DNA of 64,000 bases, taken from contig JAAYWB010000058.1 in assembly GCA_012516855.1 (NCBI GenBank), positions 1 to 64,000 of the forward strand, read 5' to 3'. This stretch comes from Candidatus Cloacimonadota bacterium (lineage in GTDB: Bacteria; Cloacimonadota; Cloacimonadia; Cloacimonadales; Cloacimonadaceae). Below the pieces are notes generated by a model. The model had not been told where the DNA came from, ran no database searches, and saw nothing but the letters and a program-made list of their open reading frames with translations. This document shows, piece after piece, positions 43,275 to 51,398 of this stretch (positions are counted from its first letter, which is position 1; every line of letters starts with the position of its first letter). Both the position numbers and the translations under genes were made by a program.

Positions 43275-44072
43275 GTGAAGTGGATGATCAGGACTCTGCA
43301 AACAGTCTGGCACAGCCTTATCCTGGCCAGGTTCTTCACGCGGTCTTTTTTTATCCGGCTTTTTAACCGGAACCCTATAAAACGCCGCAGGCTGGAGATT
43401 AAGAACACCACCCTGACTGCCAGGCATTTCCTGCGCGCGTTCAATGTAAAACTGAAGATAAAAAACCCTGAACGCCTGCAGGAACTGAAGGACCAGAATT
43501 ACCTGTTGGTGGGAAATCACGCCTCTTTTCTGGACATCTTTGTGCTTGGCGCCGTGGAAAACTTCGTGTTCATCACCTCGGTGGACATGAGCGAAACTCC
43601 GGTGCTGGGAGACATAATCCGCAAAGGCGGCTGCCTTTATACCGACAGGAAGAAGAAGGTGAGCCTGCCCGGAGAAATCAAGCGCTTTACAGAAACGCTG
43701 CGTTCCGGCTTCAAACTGGTGCTGTTTCCCGAGCAAAGCGGCACGGACGGCTCCCACGTTAAGAAATTCCGCCGCTCCCTTTTCCAGGTGGCCGTGGATG
43801 CCGCCTGCACCGTGGTGCCGGTCTGCATCCGCTATCTGCGTTTGGACGGCAAACCGGTCACGGAAAAGAACCGTTCGGTGATTTGCTGGTACAAAGGCGT
43901 GAATTTTTTGAAGTATTACTGGAACCTGATGGCGCGCCGGCTGGAGGCTGAACTCAGCTTTCTGGATCCCGTGGAATACGATCCGGAGCGCAACCGCGGT
44001 GAACTGGCAGAGTTGGTTTACGAGCAGGTCCGCGACACTTTCAACAGTTACGACACCCAACTTTCAACATAG
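43275..44072 (+). CDS. plsC: 1-acylglycerol-3-phosphate acyltransferase (PlsC family)
   Basis: 265 residues from GTG 43275, which has GGGAG five bases upstream; a TTG 12 bases earlier lies within that site. PlsC adds the second acyl chain to make phosphatidic acid at the inner membrane. Motif I is NHASFLD (HX4D, about 77-83), and motif III is FPEQSGTDGS near 153, where FPEGTRS is usual. Basic, aromatic N- and C-terminal parts fit membrane association. Lyso-ornithine or other acyltransferases share the fold, so exact acceptor is inferred. It heads the + strand group plsC, small membrane protein, DUF58, fumarase. Confidence 0.8.
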   Translation: MKWMIRTLQTVWHSLILARFFTRSFFIRLFNRNPIKRRRLEIKNTTLTARHFLRAFNVKLKIKNPERLQELKDQNYLLVGNHASFLDIFVLGAVENFVFITSVDMSETPVLGDIIRKGGCLYTDRKKKVSLPGEIKRFTETLRSGFKLVLFPEQSGTDGSHVKKFRRSLFQVAVDAACTVVPVCIRYLRLDGKPVTEKNRSVICWYKGVNFLKYYWNLMARRLEAELSFLDPVEYDPERNRGELAELVYEQVRDTFNSYDTQLST

Positions 44073-44085
44073 AAGAGGAGATATC

Positions 44086-44280
44086 ATGGACAAGAAAAAC
44101 GACCGCCTGCAACTGGGCCCCGTGAATTTCATCATCCTGGGAGTGGCGGCGGTGCTGCTCATTCTGGGCTACATTATCATGTCCGCCAACGAGATCACCA
44201 TCTCGCCGCTGCTGCTGATACTGGCCTATGTGGTGCTGATCCCGTTTGGGCTGCTCTATAAAAGCAAACCCAAGGATTAA
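44086..44280 (+). CDS. Small two-helix membrane protein, DUF3098-like
   Basis: 64 residues from ATG 44086 with GAGGAG upstream; a longer in-frame start lies inside plsC. Two membrane helices fill about 13-32 and 38-57. The layout LQLGPVNFIILG, GYIIMSAN, SPLLLILAYVVLIPFG and a charged KSKPKD end resembles DUF3098 proteins of Bacteroidetes and relatives, which are unstudied. It stands 13 bases after plsC and three bases before the DUF58 gene. Confidence 0.65.
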   Translation: MDKKNDRLQLGPVNFIILGVAAVLLILGYIIMSANEITISPLLLILAYVVLIPFGLLYKSKPKD

Positions 44281-44283
44281 GGC

Positions 44284-45162
44284 TTGGCCTTGCTCACAGA
44301 GGAGACCGCGGCCCGGCTGAAACGCTATCAGCTACAGGCCCGGGCGATCGTGGAGGGTTTTTTGGTGGGTCTGCACAAATCCCCTTACCACGGCTTCAGC
44401 GTGGAATTTTCCGACCACCGAGAATACAACAGTGGCGATCCTGTTAAAAACATCGACTGGAAGATCGTGGCCAAAACCGAACGCTATTACGTTAAGCGCT
44501 TCGAGGAAGAGACAAACCTTCGCTGCTACCTCATTTTGGACCACTCCCGCTCCATGTTCTACGGCTCCGGCGAAAGCACCAAAATTGACTACGCCTGCCG
44601 TCTGGCCGCCGCTCTGGCCTGGCTGATGGTGGGGCAGAAAGACGCCACCGGATTGATAACCTTCAACGAGCGGATAACCTCCATGCTGCCGCCCAAGGCC
44701 TACCGAGGCTATCTGGGCCCAATTTTCCGCGTGCTGGCGGAACTGGAGCCCAAGGATTCCACCCGCCTGCTGGAAAACCTTCACCAAATCGCTTCCACCA
44801 TCCGCAAACGCAGCCTCATCATCCTCATCTCAGACCTTTTGGACGATCCCGAACGGGTGATAGAGGGGCTCAAACATTTCCGCTCCCAACACCATGAAGT
44901 GCTGGTCTTCCACATCACCGACCTTCAGGAAGACAAATTCAGCTTCCGCCAGGAAACGGAATTCGTGGACAGCGAGACCGGCGAAAAGATCGTGGTCAAC
45001 CCCTGGCAAATCAGGGCCCAATATCTTTCCCGCTACTCCGGGCACATCAACCAGCTCAAGGCCGGCTGCCACCAATACCAGATAGAATACAACCCCGTGA
45101 GCACCGCCACGCCGTTGGAGGACTTGCTCTTAAAATACCTCCTGATGCGCAAAAAAGGATGA
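44284..45162 (+). CDS. DUF58 protein, MoxR-associated
   Basis: 292 residues. The start is TTG 44284, with AAGGA seven bases upstream. The DUF58 hallmark GFSVEFSDHREYNSGDPV continues as KNIDWKIVAKTERYYVKRFE near 41-74. A von Willebrand A-like fold follows with LILDHSRSMFYG near 97 (a MIDAS-like DxSxS) and LIILISDLLDD near 182. DUF58 proteins usually sit beside MoxR ATPases in metal or complex assembly; no moxR is in the window. Cytoplasmic, no membrane helix. Confidence 0.85.
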   Translation: MALLTEETAARLKRYQLQARAIVEGFLVGLHKSPYHGFSVEFSDHREYNSGDPVKNIDWKIVAKTERYYVKRFEEETNLRCYLILDHSRSMFYGSGESTKIDYACRLAAALAWLMVGQKDATGLITFNERITSMLPPKAYRGYLGPIFRVLAELEPKDSTRLLENLHQIASTIRKRSLIILISDLLDDPERVIEGLKHFRSQHHEVLVFHITDLQEDKFSFRQETEFVDSETGEKIVVNPWQIRAQYLSRYSGHINQLKAGCHQYQIEYNPVSTATPLEDLLLKYLLMRKKG

Positions 45163-45231
45163 GATTGGAGTCGTATGTGCGCTAAACGGATAAAACTTCA
45201 AAAACACGCCTTTCCGGGCGTTTAAACGGCT

Positions 45232-46107
45232 ATGGCTGTAAGAACCATTTCAGCCAACCAGATCAAAGATGCGGTAATAGACGCCATCGGAGAGATGTTC
45301 TGCCGTCCCACCCCGGAAACAGCGGAACTGTTGCGCCAAGCCAGAGACGGAGAAAAAAACGAAATCGCGCGTGACATGCTGGACGTCATCCTGGAAAATC
45401 ACGAACTGGCCGCGAGGGAACAACTCCCGCTCTGCCAGGATACCGGTCTGCTGGTCGTGTTCGCGGAACTGGGAACGGAAATACACGTCGAGGGTGGAAC
45501 CTTGGAATCTCTTATCGGAGAAACGGCACATGATGCTTGGCAACAATTCCATCTGAGGGATTCGATCGCCGCTTATCCACAAAGGAACTCATTATCAGGC
45601 AAAAGGATGGAAGTTCAGGGAAAGAGGTCTGATAACCCCAGACTACCTGTGGTTTTGCACCTCGAACAGGTACCGGGTGACCAGCTAACCCTGCATCTGG
45701 CCCTCAAAGGCGGAGGCGCGGAAAACTGTGGCAAGCTGAAGATGTTCCTGCCCGGGGCCAAGCTGGAAGAAATAGAGGATTTTGTGGTACGGACTGTGGT
45801 TGATGCTGGGGGAAAACCCTGTCCGCCGGTTTTTGTGGGTGTGGGCATAGGTGGAGATTTCGAAAGCTGCGCCATCCTGGCTAAGCGGGCCTTGATGCTG
45901 GAAGAGCCCAAGGATGCGGATATTGAGCAAATGGAAGGAAGAATCCTCCAAAGAATCAATCTAATGGGTAAAGGGGTAATGGGTTTTGCCGGAAATACCA
46001 CCGCTTTGAAAGTTTCCATCCTCACCCGTCCCCGGCACATCGCCTCTCTGCCCGTGGCTGTGAACATCGACTGCCACGCCCACCGGAGTACTTCCAGGGT
46101 TATCTGA
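45232..46107 (+). CDS. Class I fumarate hydratase alpha subunit
   Basis: 291 residues. The two-subunit class I fumarase/tartrate dehydratase uses a labile 4Fe-4S cluster to hydrate fumarate to malate; this is the cluster-bearing alpha part. Conserved pieces: LPLCQDTGLLVVFAELG with the first Cys ligand (about 66-82), GGAENCGKLKMFLPG, and GVGIGGDFESCAILAKRAL with a further Cys. Near the end HIASLPVAVNIDCHAHR fits the family. There is no clear Shine-Dalgarno; a hairpin (ACGCC 45206-45210 with GGGCGT) lies just upstream. A perfect parS site starts at the base after the stop codon. The beta subunit follows. Confidence 0.9.
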   Translation: MAVRTISANQIKDAVIDAIGEMFCRPTPETAELLRQARDGEKNEIARDMLDVILENHELAAREQLPLCQDTGLLVVFAELGTEIHVEGGTLESLIGETAHDAWQQFHLRDSIAAYPQRNSLSGKRMEVQGKRSDNPRLPVVLHLEQVPGDQLTLHLALKGGGAENCGKLKMFLPGAKLEEIEDFVVRTVVDAGGKPCPPVFVGVGIGGDFESCAILAKRALMLEEPKDADIEQMEGRILQRINLMGKGVMGFAGNTTALKVSILTRPRHIASLPVAVNIDCHAHRSTSRVI

Positions 46108-46123
46108 TGTTTCACGTGAAACA
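46108..46123. promoter_or_regulatory. Perfect parS site
   Basis: TGTTTCACGTGAAACA is the canonical ParB-binding 16-mer. It starts right after the fumarase alpha stop codon (46105-46107). Expected by chance less than once in many such windows. Confidence 0.88.
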
Positions 46124-46146
46124 TGGTTACTCAGCATGATTTAAAT

Positions 46147-46650
46147 ATGAAAACACATAGACTTAGTCTCCCGATTCCATCCGAAGCTATTTCCAGATTG
46201 GAAGTTGGCGACAAGGTCCTGCTCAGCGGTGAGGTTTATACAGCCCGAGATCAGGCGCATATCCGGATGTTGGAGATGATTGGCGGGGGAGATAATCTGC
46301 CCTTTGACCTGGAGAAAACGGCCATCTTCTATTGCGGGCCGGCTCCGACACCACCAGGTAGGGTGAGCGGTTCAATCGGTCCCACAACATCCACCAGAAT
46401 GGACCCTTACACCATTCCCTTGCTCGAAAAGGGCCTGAAGGTTATGATCGGCAAAGGTGAGCGTTCTTCTGAAGTGGAATCAGCTATCAGGCAATACCAT
46501 GCCATCTATCTGATTTGCGTGGGTGGAATCTCGGCGCTTCTGGCCCAATGTGTGGTTTCACGTGAAACATTTCTCTGGCCGGAGCTGGGAGCTGAAGCTG
46601 TCTATCGCCTTGTGGTAAAGAATCTTCCCTGTTACGTGTCTATCGTCTGA
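46147..46650 (+). CDS. Class I fumarate hydratase beta subunit
   Basis: 167 residues from ATG 46147, which gives MKTHRLSLPIP and fits the family's usual opening; an upstream ATG 46123 would add eight residues and uses the last base of parS. Neither has a Shine-Dalgarno. Typical motifs: LEVGDKVLLSGEVYTARDQAHIRM near 20-43, YCGPAPTPPGRVSGSIGPTTS near 70 and GKGERSSEVESAI. The second parS-like site is inside the coding sequence (46554-46569) and encodes VSRET. Together with alpha it completes the fumarase. Confidence 0.88.
   Translation: MKTHRLSLPIPSEAISRLEVGDKVLLSGEVYTARDQAHIRMLEMIGGGDNLPFDLEKTAIFYCGPAPTPPGRVSGSIGPTTSTRMDPYTIPLLEKGLKVMIGKGERSSEVESAIRQYHAIYLICVGGISALLAQCVVSRETFLWPELGAEAVYRLVVKNLPCYVSIV
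46554..46569. promoter_or_regulatory. Second parS-like site inside fumarase beta
   Basis: GGTTTCACGTGAAACA differs from the canonical parS only at its first base. It lies 446 bases after the perfect copy, inside the coding sequence, as many chromosomal parS sites do. Confidence 0.75.
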
Positions 46651-46704
46651 CAATCTTTCAATCTTTTCAAAACAAGCGTCTGCCCCTCCACTCGCGTCCA
46701 TCCC

Positions 46705-47781
46705 TCATCTGCTACTGAATAAAGCCTCCCGCAGGGTCTTTTCTATGTTTTCGGGTTTTAACTGGCTGTATGTGAGGATATTTATTCCCATCACCTTGGC
46801 CCGGCGGAGGTAATGCCGGTTGTGCCGCAAGCCATGTTCCACGTCTGGATCGGCGATGCCCAGGAAACAACGGGGCAGCAAACCGAAGTCTTTGCCAAGG
46901 GAATCCAGTTTGTAAAGAAACTCATTGAGGTCGCCGATGTTGGCTGAGGCTTTCAATTCCACAAAATGGAGTCGGTTCTCATGCATGAAAACGCAGTCCA
47001 ATTCGTTTTGCACCCCTTCCATTTCTATCACCACGCCGTAATAGACCTCATCCACGATCCTGTCCAGCCAGTAAGCCATGTATTCCTCGAACCAGGCGCC
47101 CTTTATGAAAGATAGCCAGGCAGGGGTTTCAACTTCGTATTCGGAAATCCCTAAAGCCTGGCTGAATTTTCTTGCCAGTCGGGCCAATTTGTTCTCTTCA
47201 TTGGCACTGCGTTTTTCTGAGCCCAGACGGTTTAGCAAGTTCATGAACCGGGAATTGGAGTTTTGGGTGATGATGGCGTACATCGCCTCCAACTGCTCCA
47301 GGCTGTGTTGATTAGATGATATGCGTGTTATCTTTACCCCATGGGCTTCCAGACAACTTTTCAGACTCAGTTTGAATTTGATGGGAAGATGATGTTCAAT
47401 GTGATCGGGCCAGAGCTGCATAAACACATTGCGATACGGCGGCAGGTAGAATATTTGGGACTGTAGTTTCCGGAAATGCTCAAAAGCTGCCAGGGCCATG
47501 ATCCGGGAACCGGAGGTGAGATTGACCCAATATTCGGAACTGGGATCGTTCAGATGATTCTTCAGAACTCTATCCGCGTCTTCCAGACTAAATTCCTCGA
47601 CCTCCAGCAACAGCGGTTCATCAATAATATCGCTCACGGCGCAAAGCCGCCCAACTTGTTCGCGGGATTCCCCACCCCGGGGGCAGAGGAAAACATGCTT
47701 GTCAACAGAGGTTAACGTCTTTATCAACAGGAGATTGGGGATCACCAGTTCCCCGATCAGGGACACCAAATAACGGGACAT
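46705..47781 (-). CDS. Card1/Can2-type CARF nuclease, orphan
   Basis: 358 residues from ATG 47781 with GAGGTGA upstream (a TTG precedes it). It aligns with the DUF1887 group that includes Card1, a nuclease activated by cyclic tetra-adenylate in type III CRISPR immunity. The N-terminal CARF domain has LVSLIGELVIPNLLLIK (5-21) and VNLTSGSRIMALAAF (86-100, where Card1 has a TGGTK loop). The middle has SLKSCLEAHGV and GAWFEEY (228-234). The PD-(D/E)xK site has Asp262 in NELD, then Glu275 and Lys277 in VELK. All catalytic positions look intact. No CRISPR array or cas gene is in the window; the neighbours are fumarase and barrel proteins. It may respond to signals from a distant locus. Confidence 0.85.
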   Translation of the reverse strand: MSRYLVSLIGELVIPNLLLIKTLTSVDKHVFLCPRGGESREQVGRLCAVSDIIDEPLLLEVEEFSLEDADRVLKNHLNDPSSEYWVNLTSGSRIMALAAFEHFRKLQSQIFYLPPYRNVFMQLWPDHIEHHLPIKFKLSLKSCLEAHGVKITRISSNQHSLEQLEAMYAIITQNSNSRFMNLLNRLGSEKRSANEENKLARLARKFSQALGISEYEVETPAWLSFIKGAWFEEYMAYWLDRIVDEVYYGVVIEMEGVQNELDCVFMHENRLHFVELKASANIGDLNEFLYKLDSLGKDFGLLPRCFLGIADPDVEHGLRHNRHYLRRAKVMGINILTYSQLKPENIEKTLREALFSSR

Positions 47782-47932
47782 CAATCACCTCGGATAGCTT
47801 TTGCGAACAACATCTCATCCATCACTAAGGCGGTCAACCCTTTTTCCGCCAGCGGAGTTACCACTTGATACTTTCGACGCCAGAGGGTTGTTCATAAAGG
47901 TATTTTATTAAGATTGCCGCAATTCATGAACT

Positions 47933-49474
47933 TCACTTTTTTTGGGGATTACTTGAATCCGCAGATCGGCCTGGCCAGCTCCAACCACATCGCAGCCAAA
48001 GGCGGCAGGAATCCTGATCCAGAAAGGATAGTCGCCCCTGCAAGCCAAGTCGCCAGGGTCCGCTTTTCCTGGCCAGATCGGCTACCAGCAGCTTGTCCTC
48101 CGCCATTTCCGCCACCAGATTGTATGGGTCCAACTCATCCACTTCCCAGATTTCCTCGGAGCTTTGCCAGGCAAGATAATCCAAACCCAGCTTCCAAGCC
48201 CCTTGTGACCAGAAAAAGCCGTAGCGGACCCGGTAGGTGTTGCGGCTGGCATCGGTTTTATCCTGCAACGTGTAGCTGAAAACCAGCCGTTGGTAAAAGT
48301 TGTTCAGAAAGCGGAATTGGCCGTTCAGTTGAAAGCGCCAGTTACGCGGTTCTGAGGACACGTAGTTGGAATCCACAAGGCTGATGATCTCGCGGTCGTA
48401 GTTGTGAAAAAGCAGTTTCAGATGGTTGCCCCTGTGGCTGTAACCTGCAGAGCCAGTGAAGCGGGAAAGAGCACCGCCGCTGAAGCCGGAACCGGAATTC
48501 AGAGTGAAGCGGAGTTGCAGGTTTGTGTGCAAAGGCAGGCCGAAGCTCAAATCTCCGTTGAATTCATCTCTGGAAGCAGACGGGGAAAGCACCCCGGGAG
48601 AAAGTGCGTAAGGAAGCCGATCCTGGAAGCCGTTATGGGCATAGCTGAGACTTTGGGAGAATTGATTGAGTTTATAACTGCAGGTGAGCAAAGCGCTGGG
48701 AATTCCCTCTGCCAAAGACGCTTCGCCATCAAGGCGCAGGTTTTTGTGGCTGAAGGCTGCGTATAGGCTTCCCGCCCAAAGGGCAGGGTCGATTCCGGAT
48801 TCCGCGAAATCCCGGTCGTATTGGCTCCAGTAGAGCAATCCGCTGGCCTGAACGCTGGGAAATGCCACTCCTGCTGCCATTCCGATAATGTTTTCCCGGG
48901 TTGTAGAGAGCCTGCCGGTTCTGGTTTTGAACAGGGTTTGAATCCTTCCTTCAGCATCCGTTTTGGCTTCCCTGTCCTGAACTGAACCGAACAGGGCCCC
49001 TCGGAAAAACCCGTAACGGTGTATGGCAATGGCGCCCTGGGGACTGTAGTTCCTGGGGGAAAGGGGTTCGAGCAGGCTGAACAGGCTGTCCTGCTGTGCC
49101 CGAGAGTTGGAACCGCTCACGAGGCCCCGTCCGAAGCGGAATCTATAACTGCCGAGGGCCAGATCCCAACGGGGCGAGGAGGCCTTGAGGCGGAAGGAAC
49201 CAGCACTCAGGGCGTCTTTGGCGCGGTAATTGTAATGCAGCAACAACTCCGCTTGGGAGATGTGGCAGGAGGCGCTGGTCTGGAATTGGGAATTGTTTGG
49301 CGCAAGGGTGGCCCGGGCATCCAAAGAAAAAGGCTGGCCGAGCAGTTCCTGATGGAGCTGTTCCCAAGCTGTCTCTGCCTGGGCAGCGTAGTCCAGCTCT
49401 GTCAGTTCATCGGGGATTTGGGCCGCGAGGCAGGAAAGGGAAAGGAGCAGGAAGGCAACAAGGCCGGGTTTCAC
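47933..49474 (-). CDS. Outer-membrane beta-barrel protein
   Basis: 513 residues from a GTG start (49474) whose GTGA overlaps the upstream gene's stop. Signal peptide MKPGLVAFLLLSLSCLAAQ. The mature chain shows many amphipathic strands with aromatic girdles (FSLDARATL, AELLLHYNYRAK, LRFTLNSGSG, YRVRYGFFWSQG), typical of a large barrel. The N-terminal region has a helix-hairpin-helix-like stretch (LTELDYAAQAETAWEQLHQEL). No family is recognised with confidence; proteins of this kind in Cloacimonadota and relatives are annotated as hypothetical or ComEA-related. It is last in the minus-strand operon. Confidence 0.65.
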   Translation of the reverse strand: MKPGLVAFLLLSLSCLAAQIPDELTELDYAAQAETAWEQLHQELLGQPFSLDARATLAPNNSQFQTSASCHISQAELLLHYNYRAKDALSAGSFRLKASSPRWDLALGSYRFRFGRGLVSGSNSRAQQDSLFSLLEPLSPRNYSPQGAIAIHRYGFFRGALFGSVQDREAKTDAEGRIQTLFKTRTGRLSTTRENIIGMAAGVAFPSVQASGLLYWSQYDRDFAESGIDPALWAGSLYAAFSHKNLRLDGEASLAEGIPSALLTCSYKLNQFSQSLSYAHNGFQDRLPYALSPGVLSPSASRDEFNGDLSFGLPLHTNLQLRFTLNSGSGFSGGALSRFTGSAGYSHRGNHLKLLFHNYDREIISLVDSNYVSSEPRNWRFQLNGQFRFLNNFYQRLVFSYTLQDKTDASRNTYRVRYGFFWSQGAWKLGLDYLAWQSSEEIWEVDELDPYNLVAEMAEDKLLVADLARKSGPWRLGLQGRLSFLDQDSCRLWLRCGWSWPGRSADSSNPQKK

Positions 49475-50220
49475 CAGGTGTAGCCAAGATCGAGGCTGTG
49501 AGAGAGGCGAAGGTCTGGATGGGTTCTGATGGCGTACATCAGGTCCCAGCCTTTTAGTTGGAACTTGAGACCGGCACCGAAGCGATTGGGTGAGCTTTGC
49601 CAGGAGCTTTGCAGCAAAAGGTTGTCCGTCACCTCGATGGAGGTGGCGAGGCGGTAACTGTCAGGTCCGCCAGGGCTGTAAACATAGCTGGAAGCGGCCT
49701 GGATGCCGGTCACGATCTTTGTGCTCACGCTGAGATGGAGTTCCGTGTCCTCCTTGCCGATCCTCAACAGGCGGGCTTCATAGCCGTAGCCGGGGGTGCG
49801 GTATGAAACGGCTGCGTCGCCGCTCCAGCTTTGGTAGCTGCCTGTGGCCGCGCTTTCCAGAGTCAGATGCTGGGCATAGCCAGCGCTCAAGCCTTCATAA
49901 TTCAGGGCCAGCCCCAGCCGGAAATCCTGCAGGCTGTAATCCGCGTCTCCGCTGTGGGACGCACCTGCATTGAGCACCAGAAATGACAGTTTGTGAGCTG
50001 TGGAAAGGGAGAAAGTGCCGGCTTCCGGGGCGCTGAAAGGCAGATGGCCTGAAGCGGCTATCCCGGTGAAAGGCAGGGCGGGCGAAAGCTGGAAATCGGC
50101 CACGGATTCAGAAAGCAGAGTTATGCCTGACAAAGCATTGGCGGAGGCAGTGTTATGGAGAATGAGCGCGCCCAGAGGGAAAGCCAAAAGGCAGATGCAA
50201 GCCAGGATCAAGACGCGCAT
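49471..50220 (-). CDS. PorV/UPF0164-like outer-membrane protein
   Basis: 249 residues. The signal peptide MRVLILACICLLAFPLGALI is followed by SANALSGITLLSESVADFQLSP, which resembles the NPA/plug region of FadL/PorV-type barrels. The strands that follow end in SLDLGYTW. It is short for a FadL relative (about 400), so it may be a smaller, lineage-specific barrel. The stop overlaps the next gene's GTG. A ribosome binding site AGG precedes the ATG. Function unknown; envelope transport or assembly is inferred from fold only. Confidence 0.6.
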   Translation of the reverse strand: MRVLILACICLLAFPLGALILHNTASANALSGITLLSESVADFQLSPALPFTGIAASGHLPFSAPEAGTFSLSTAHKLSFLVLNAGASHSGDADYSLQDFRLGLALNYEGLSAGYAQHLTLESAATGSYQSWSGDAAVSYRTPGYGYEARLLRIGKEDTELHLSVSTKIVTGIQAASSYVYSPGGPDSYRLATSIEVTDNLLLQSSWQSSPNRFGAGLKFQLKGWDLMYAIRTHPDLRLSHSLDLGYTW

Positions 50221-50237
50221 GGAAACCTAAGAGAAGC

Positions 50238-51341
50238 TCAGACCAGGCTAAGTTCCGTTTCGGGATCGAAGTAATGAGCCTTGGCCAGGTTCAGGCTCAC
50301 CTCCAGCGGGGCACCCGGAACAGGCAGTTCCTTGGGGTCAAAGCGGGCCGTGAACTCGTTTTTGACAGTGCGCAGCACCACGTGGTATTCGTTGCCAAGG
50401 GGCTCAACGATGTCGCAGGTGGTGGCAAGCTTGCGGGGAAAATCGGCCATGGAATCGTATCTGGCGTCGTAGATATCTTCGGGGCGGATGCCCATGATGA
50501 CGGGTTTTCCGGTATAATTCTGCAGAGCTTCGCGATGGGCGGGAAAGATCTCCAACTGGAAATCGCCGCTATCGAAGACCAGTTCGCCGCCTTTGGTTTG
50601 CACGCTGCCAGACACCATATTGATGGCGGGGGAGCCAATGAATCCTGCCACAAAGATGTTGGCGGGGTCGTTGTAGATTTTAAGTGGGGTGTCTATTTGC
50701 TGGATCACGCCATCTTTCATCACCACAATGCGGTCGGCCATGGTCATGGCTTCAACCTGGTCGTGGGTTACGTAGATCATCGTATTGGCAAGCTGACGCT
50801 GAAGCTTAACGATTTCGGCGCGCATGGCAACGCGGAGCTTGGCATCCAGATTTGAAAGGGGTTCATCGAAGAGAAAGACCTTGGGGTTGCGCACGATGGC
50901 CCGGCCCAGGGCAACGCGCTGGCGTTGGCCGCCAGAAAGCTGAGCCGGCTTGCGTTTCAGCATGTCCTGAATGCCAAGGAGTTCAGCGGCGTGCTGCACT
51001 TTTTTGCGGATGCTTTCCTTGTCCTCGCCGCGCAATTTGAGGGCGAAGGCCATGTTGTCATATACGCTCATGTGGGGATAGAGGGCGTAATTTTGAAAGA
51101 CCATGGCGATGTCGCGGTCTTTTGGGGGAACGTCGTTGACCAGGGTGTCCCCGATCCAAATCTCACCGCTGGAAACCTCTTCCAAACCGGCGATCATTCT
51201 CAGCACGGTGCTTTTCCCGCAGCCGGAGGGGCCCACGAGAACTATGAATTCCTTGTCCTCAGCCTCGAAATTGGCGTCTATAACGGCGTGGACGCTATTG
51301 TCATAATACTTGTTGAGGTCTTTAACAACGATTTTGGCCAT
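50238..51341 (-). CDS. ABC sugar/polyol transporter ATPase, MalK/UgpC type
   Basis: 367 residues from ATG 51341 with AAAGGAG eight bases upstream. The ABC domain has Walker [10 protein letters not shown] (about 37-45), Q-loop [13 protein letters not shown], signature LSGGQRQR (about 135) and Walker [17 protein letters not shown]. The C-terminal regulatory beta domain (about 235-367) with [11 protein letters not shown] and [11 protein letters not shown] is typical of MalK/UgpC/MsmX ATPases that power carbohydrate importers, sometimes several at once. No permease or binding-protein gene is adjacent, so it may be a shared MsmX-like ATPase. It sits in the minus-strand operon 17 bases before the barrel gene. 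Confidence 0.92.
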   Translation of the reverse strand: MAKIVVKDLNKYYDNSVHAVIDANFEAEDKEFIVLVGPSGCGKSTVLRMIAGLEEVSSGEIWIGDTLVNDVPPKDRDIAMVFQNYALYPHMSVYDNMAFALKLRGEDKESIRKKVQHAAELLGIQDMLKRKPAQLSGGQRQRVALGRAIVRNPKVFLFDEPLSNLDAKLRVAMRAEIVKLQRQLANTMIYVTHDQVEAMTMADRIVVMKDGVIQQIDTPLKIYNDPANIFVAGFIGSPAINMVSGSVQTKGGELVFDSGDFQLEIFPAHREALQNYTGKPVIMGIRPEDIYDARYDSMADFPRKLATTCDIVEPLGNEYHVVLRTVKNEFTARFDPKELPVPGAPLEVSLNLAKAHYFDPETELSLV

Positions 51342-51398
51342 CTGAATACTCCTTTGGGCAAACAAAAAATTCGGTGGGCAAAGCTGTCAAGCAGGAAA

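Noticed and set aside
46108-46569. Pair of TTTCACGTGAAA palindromes as a transcription-factor operator
   Set aside because: The exact 16-mer is the known ParB site parS, which explains it better than an operator.
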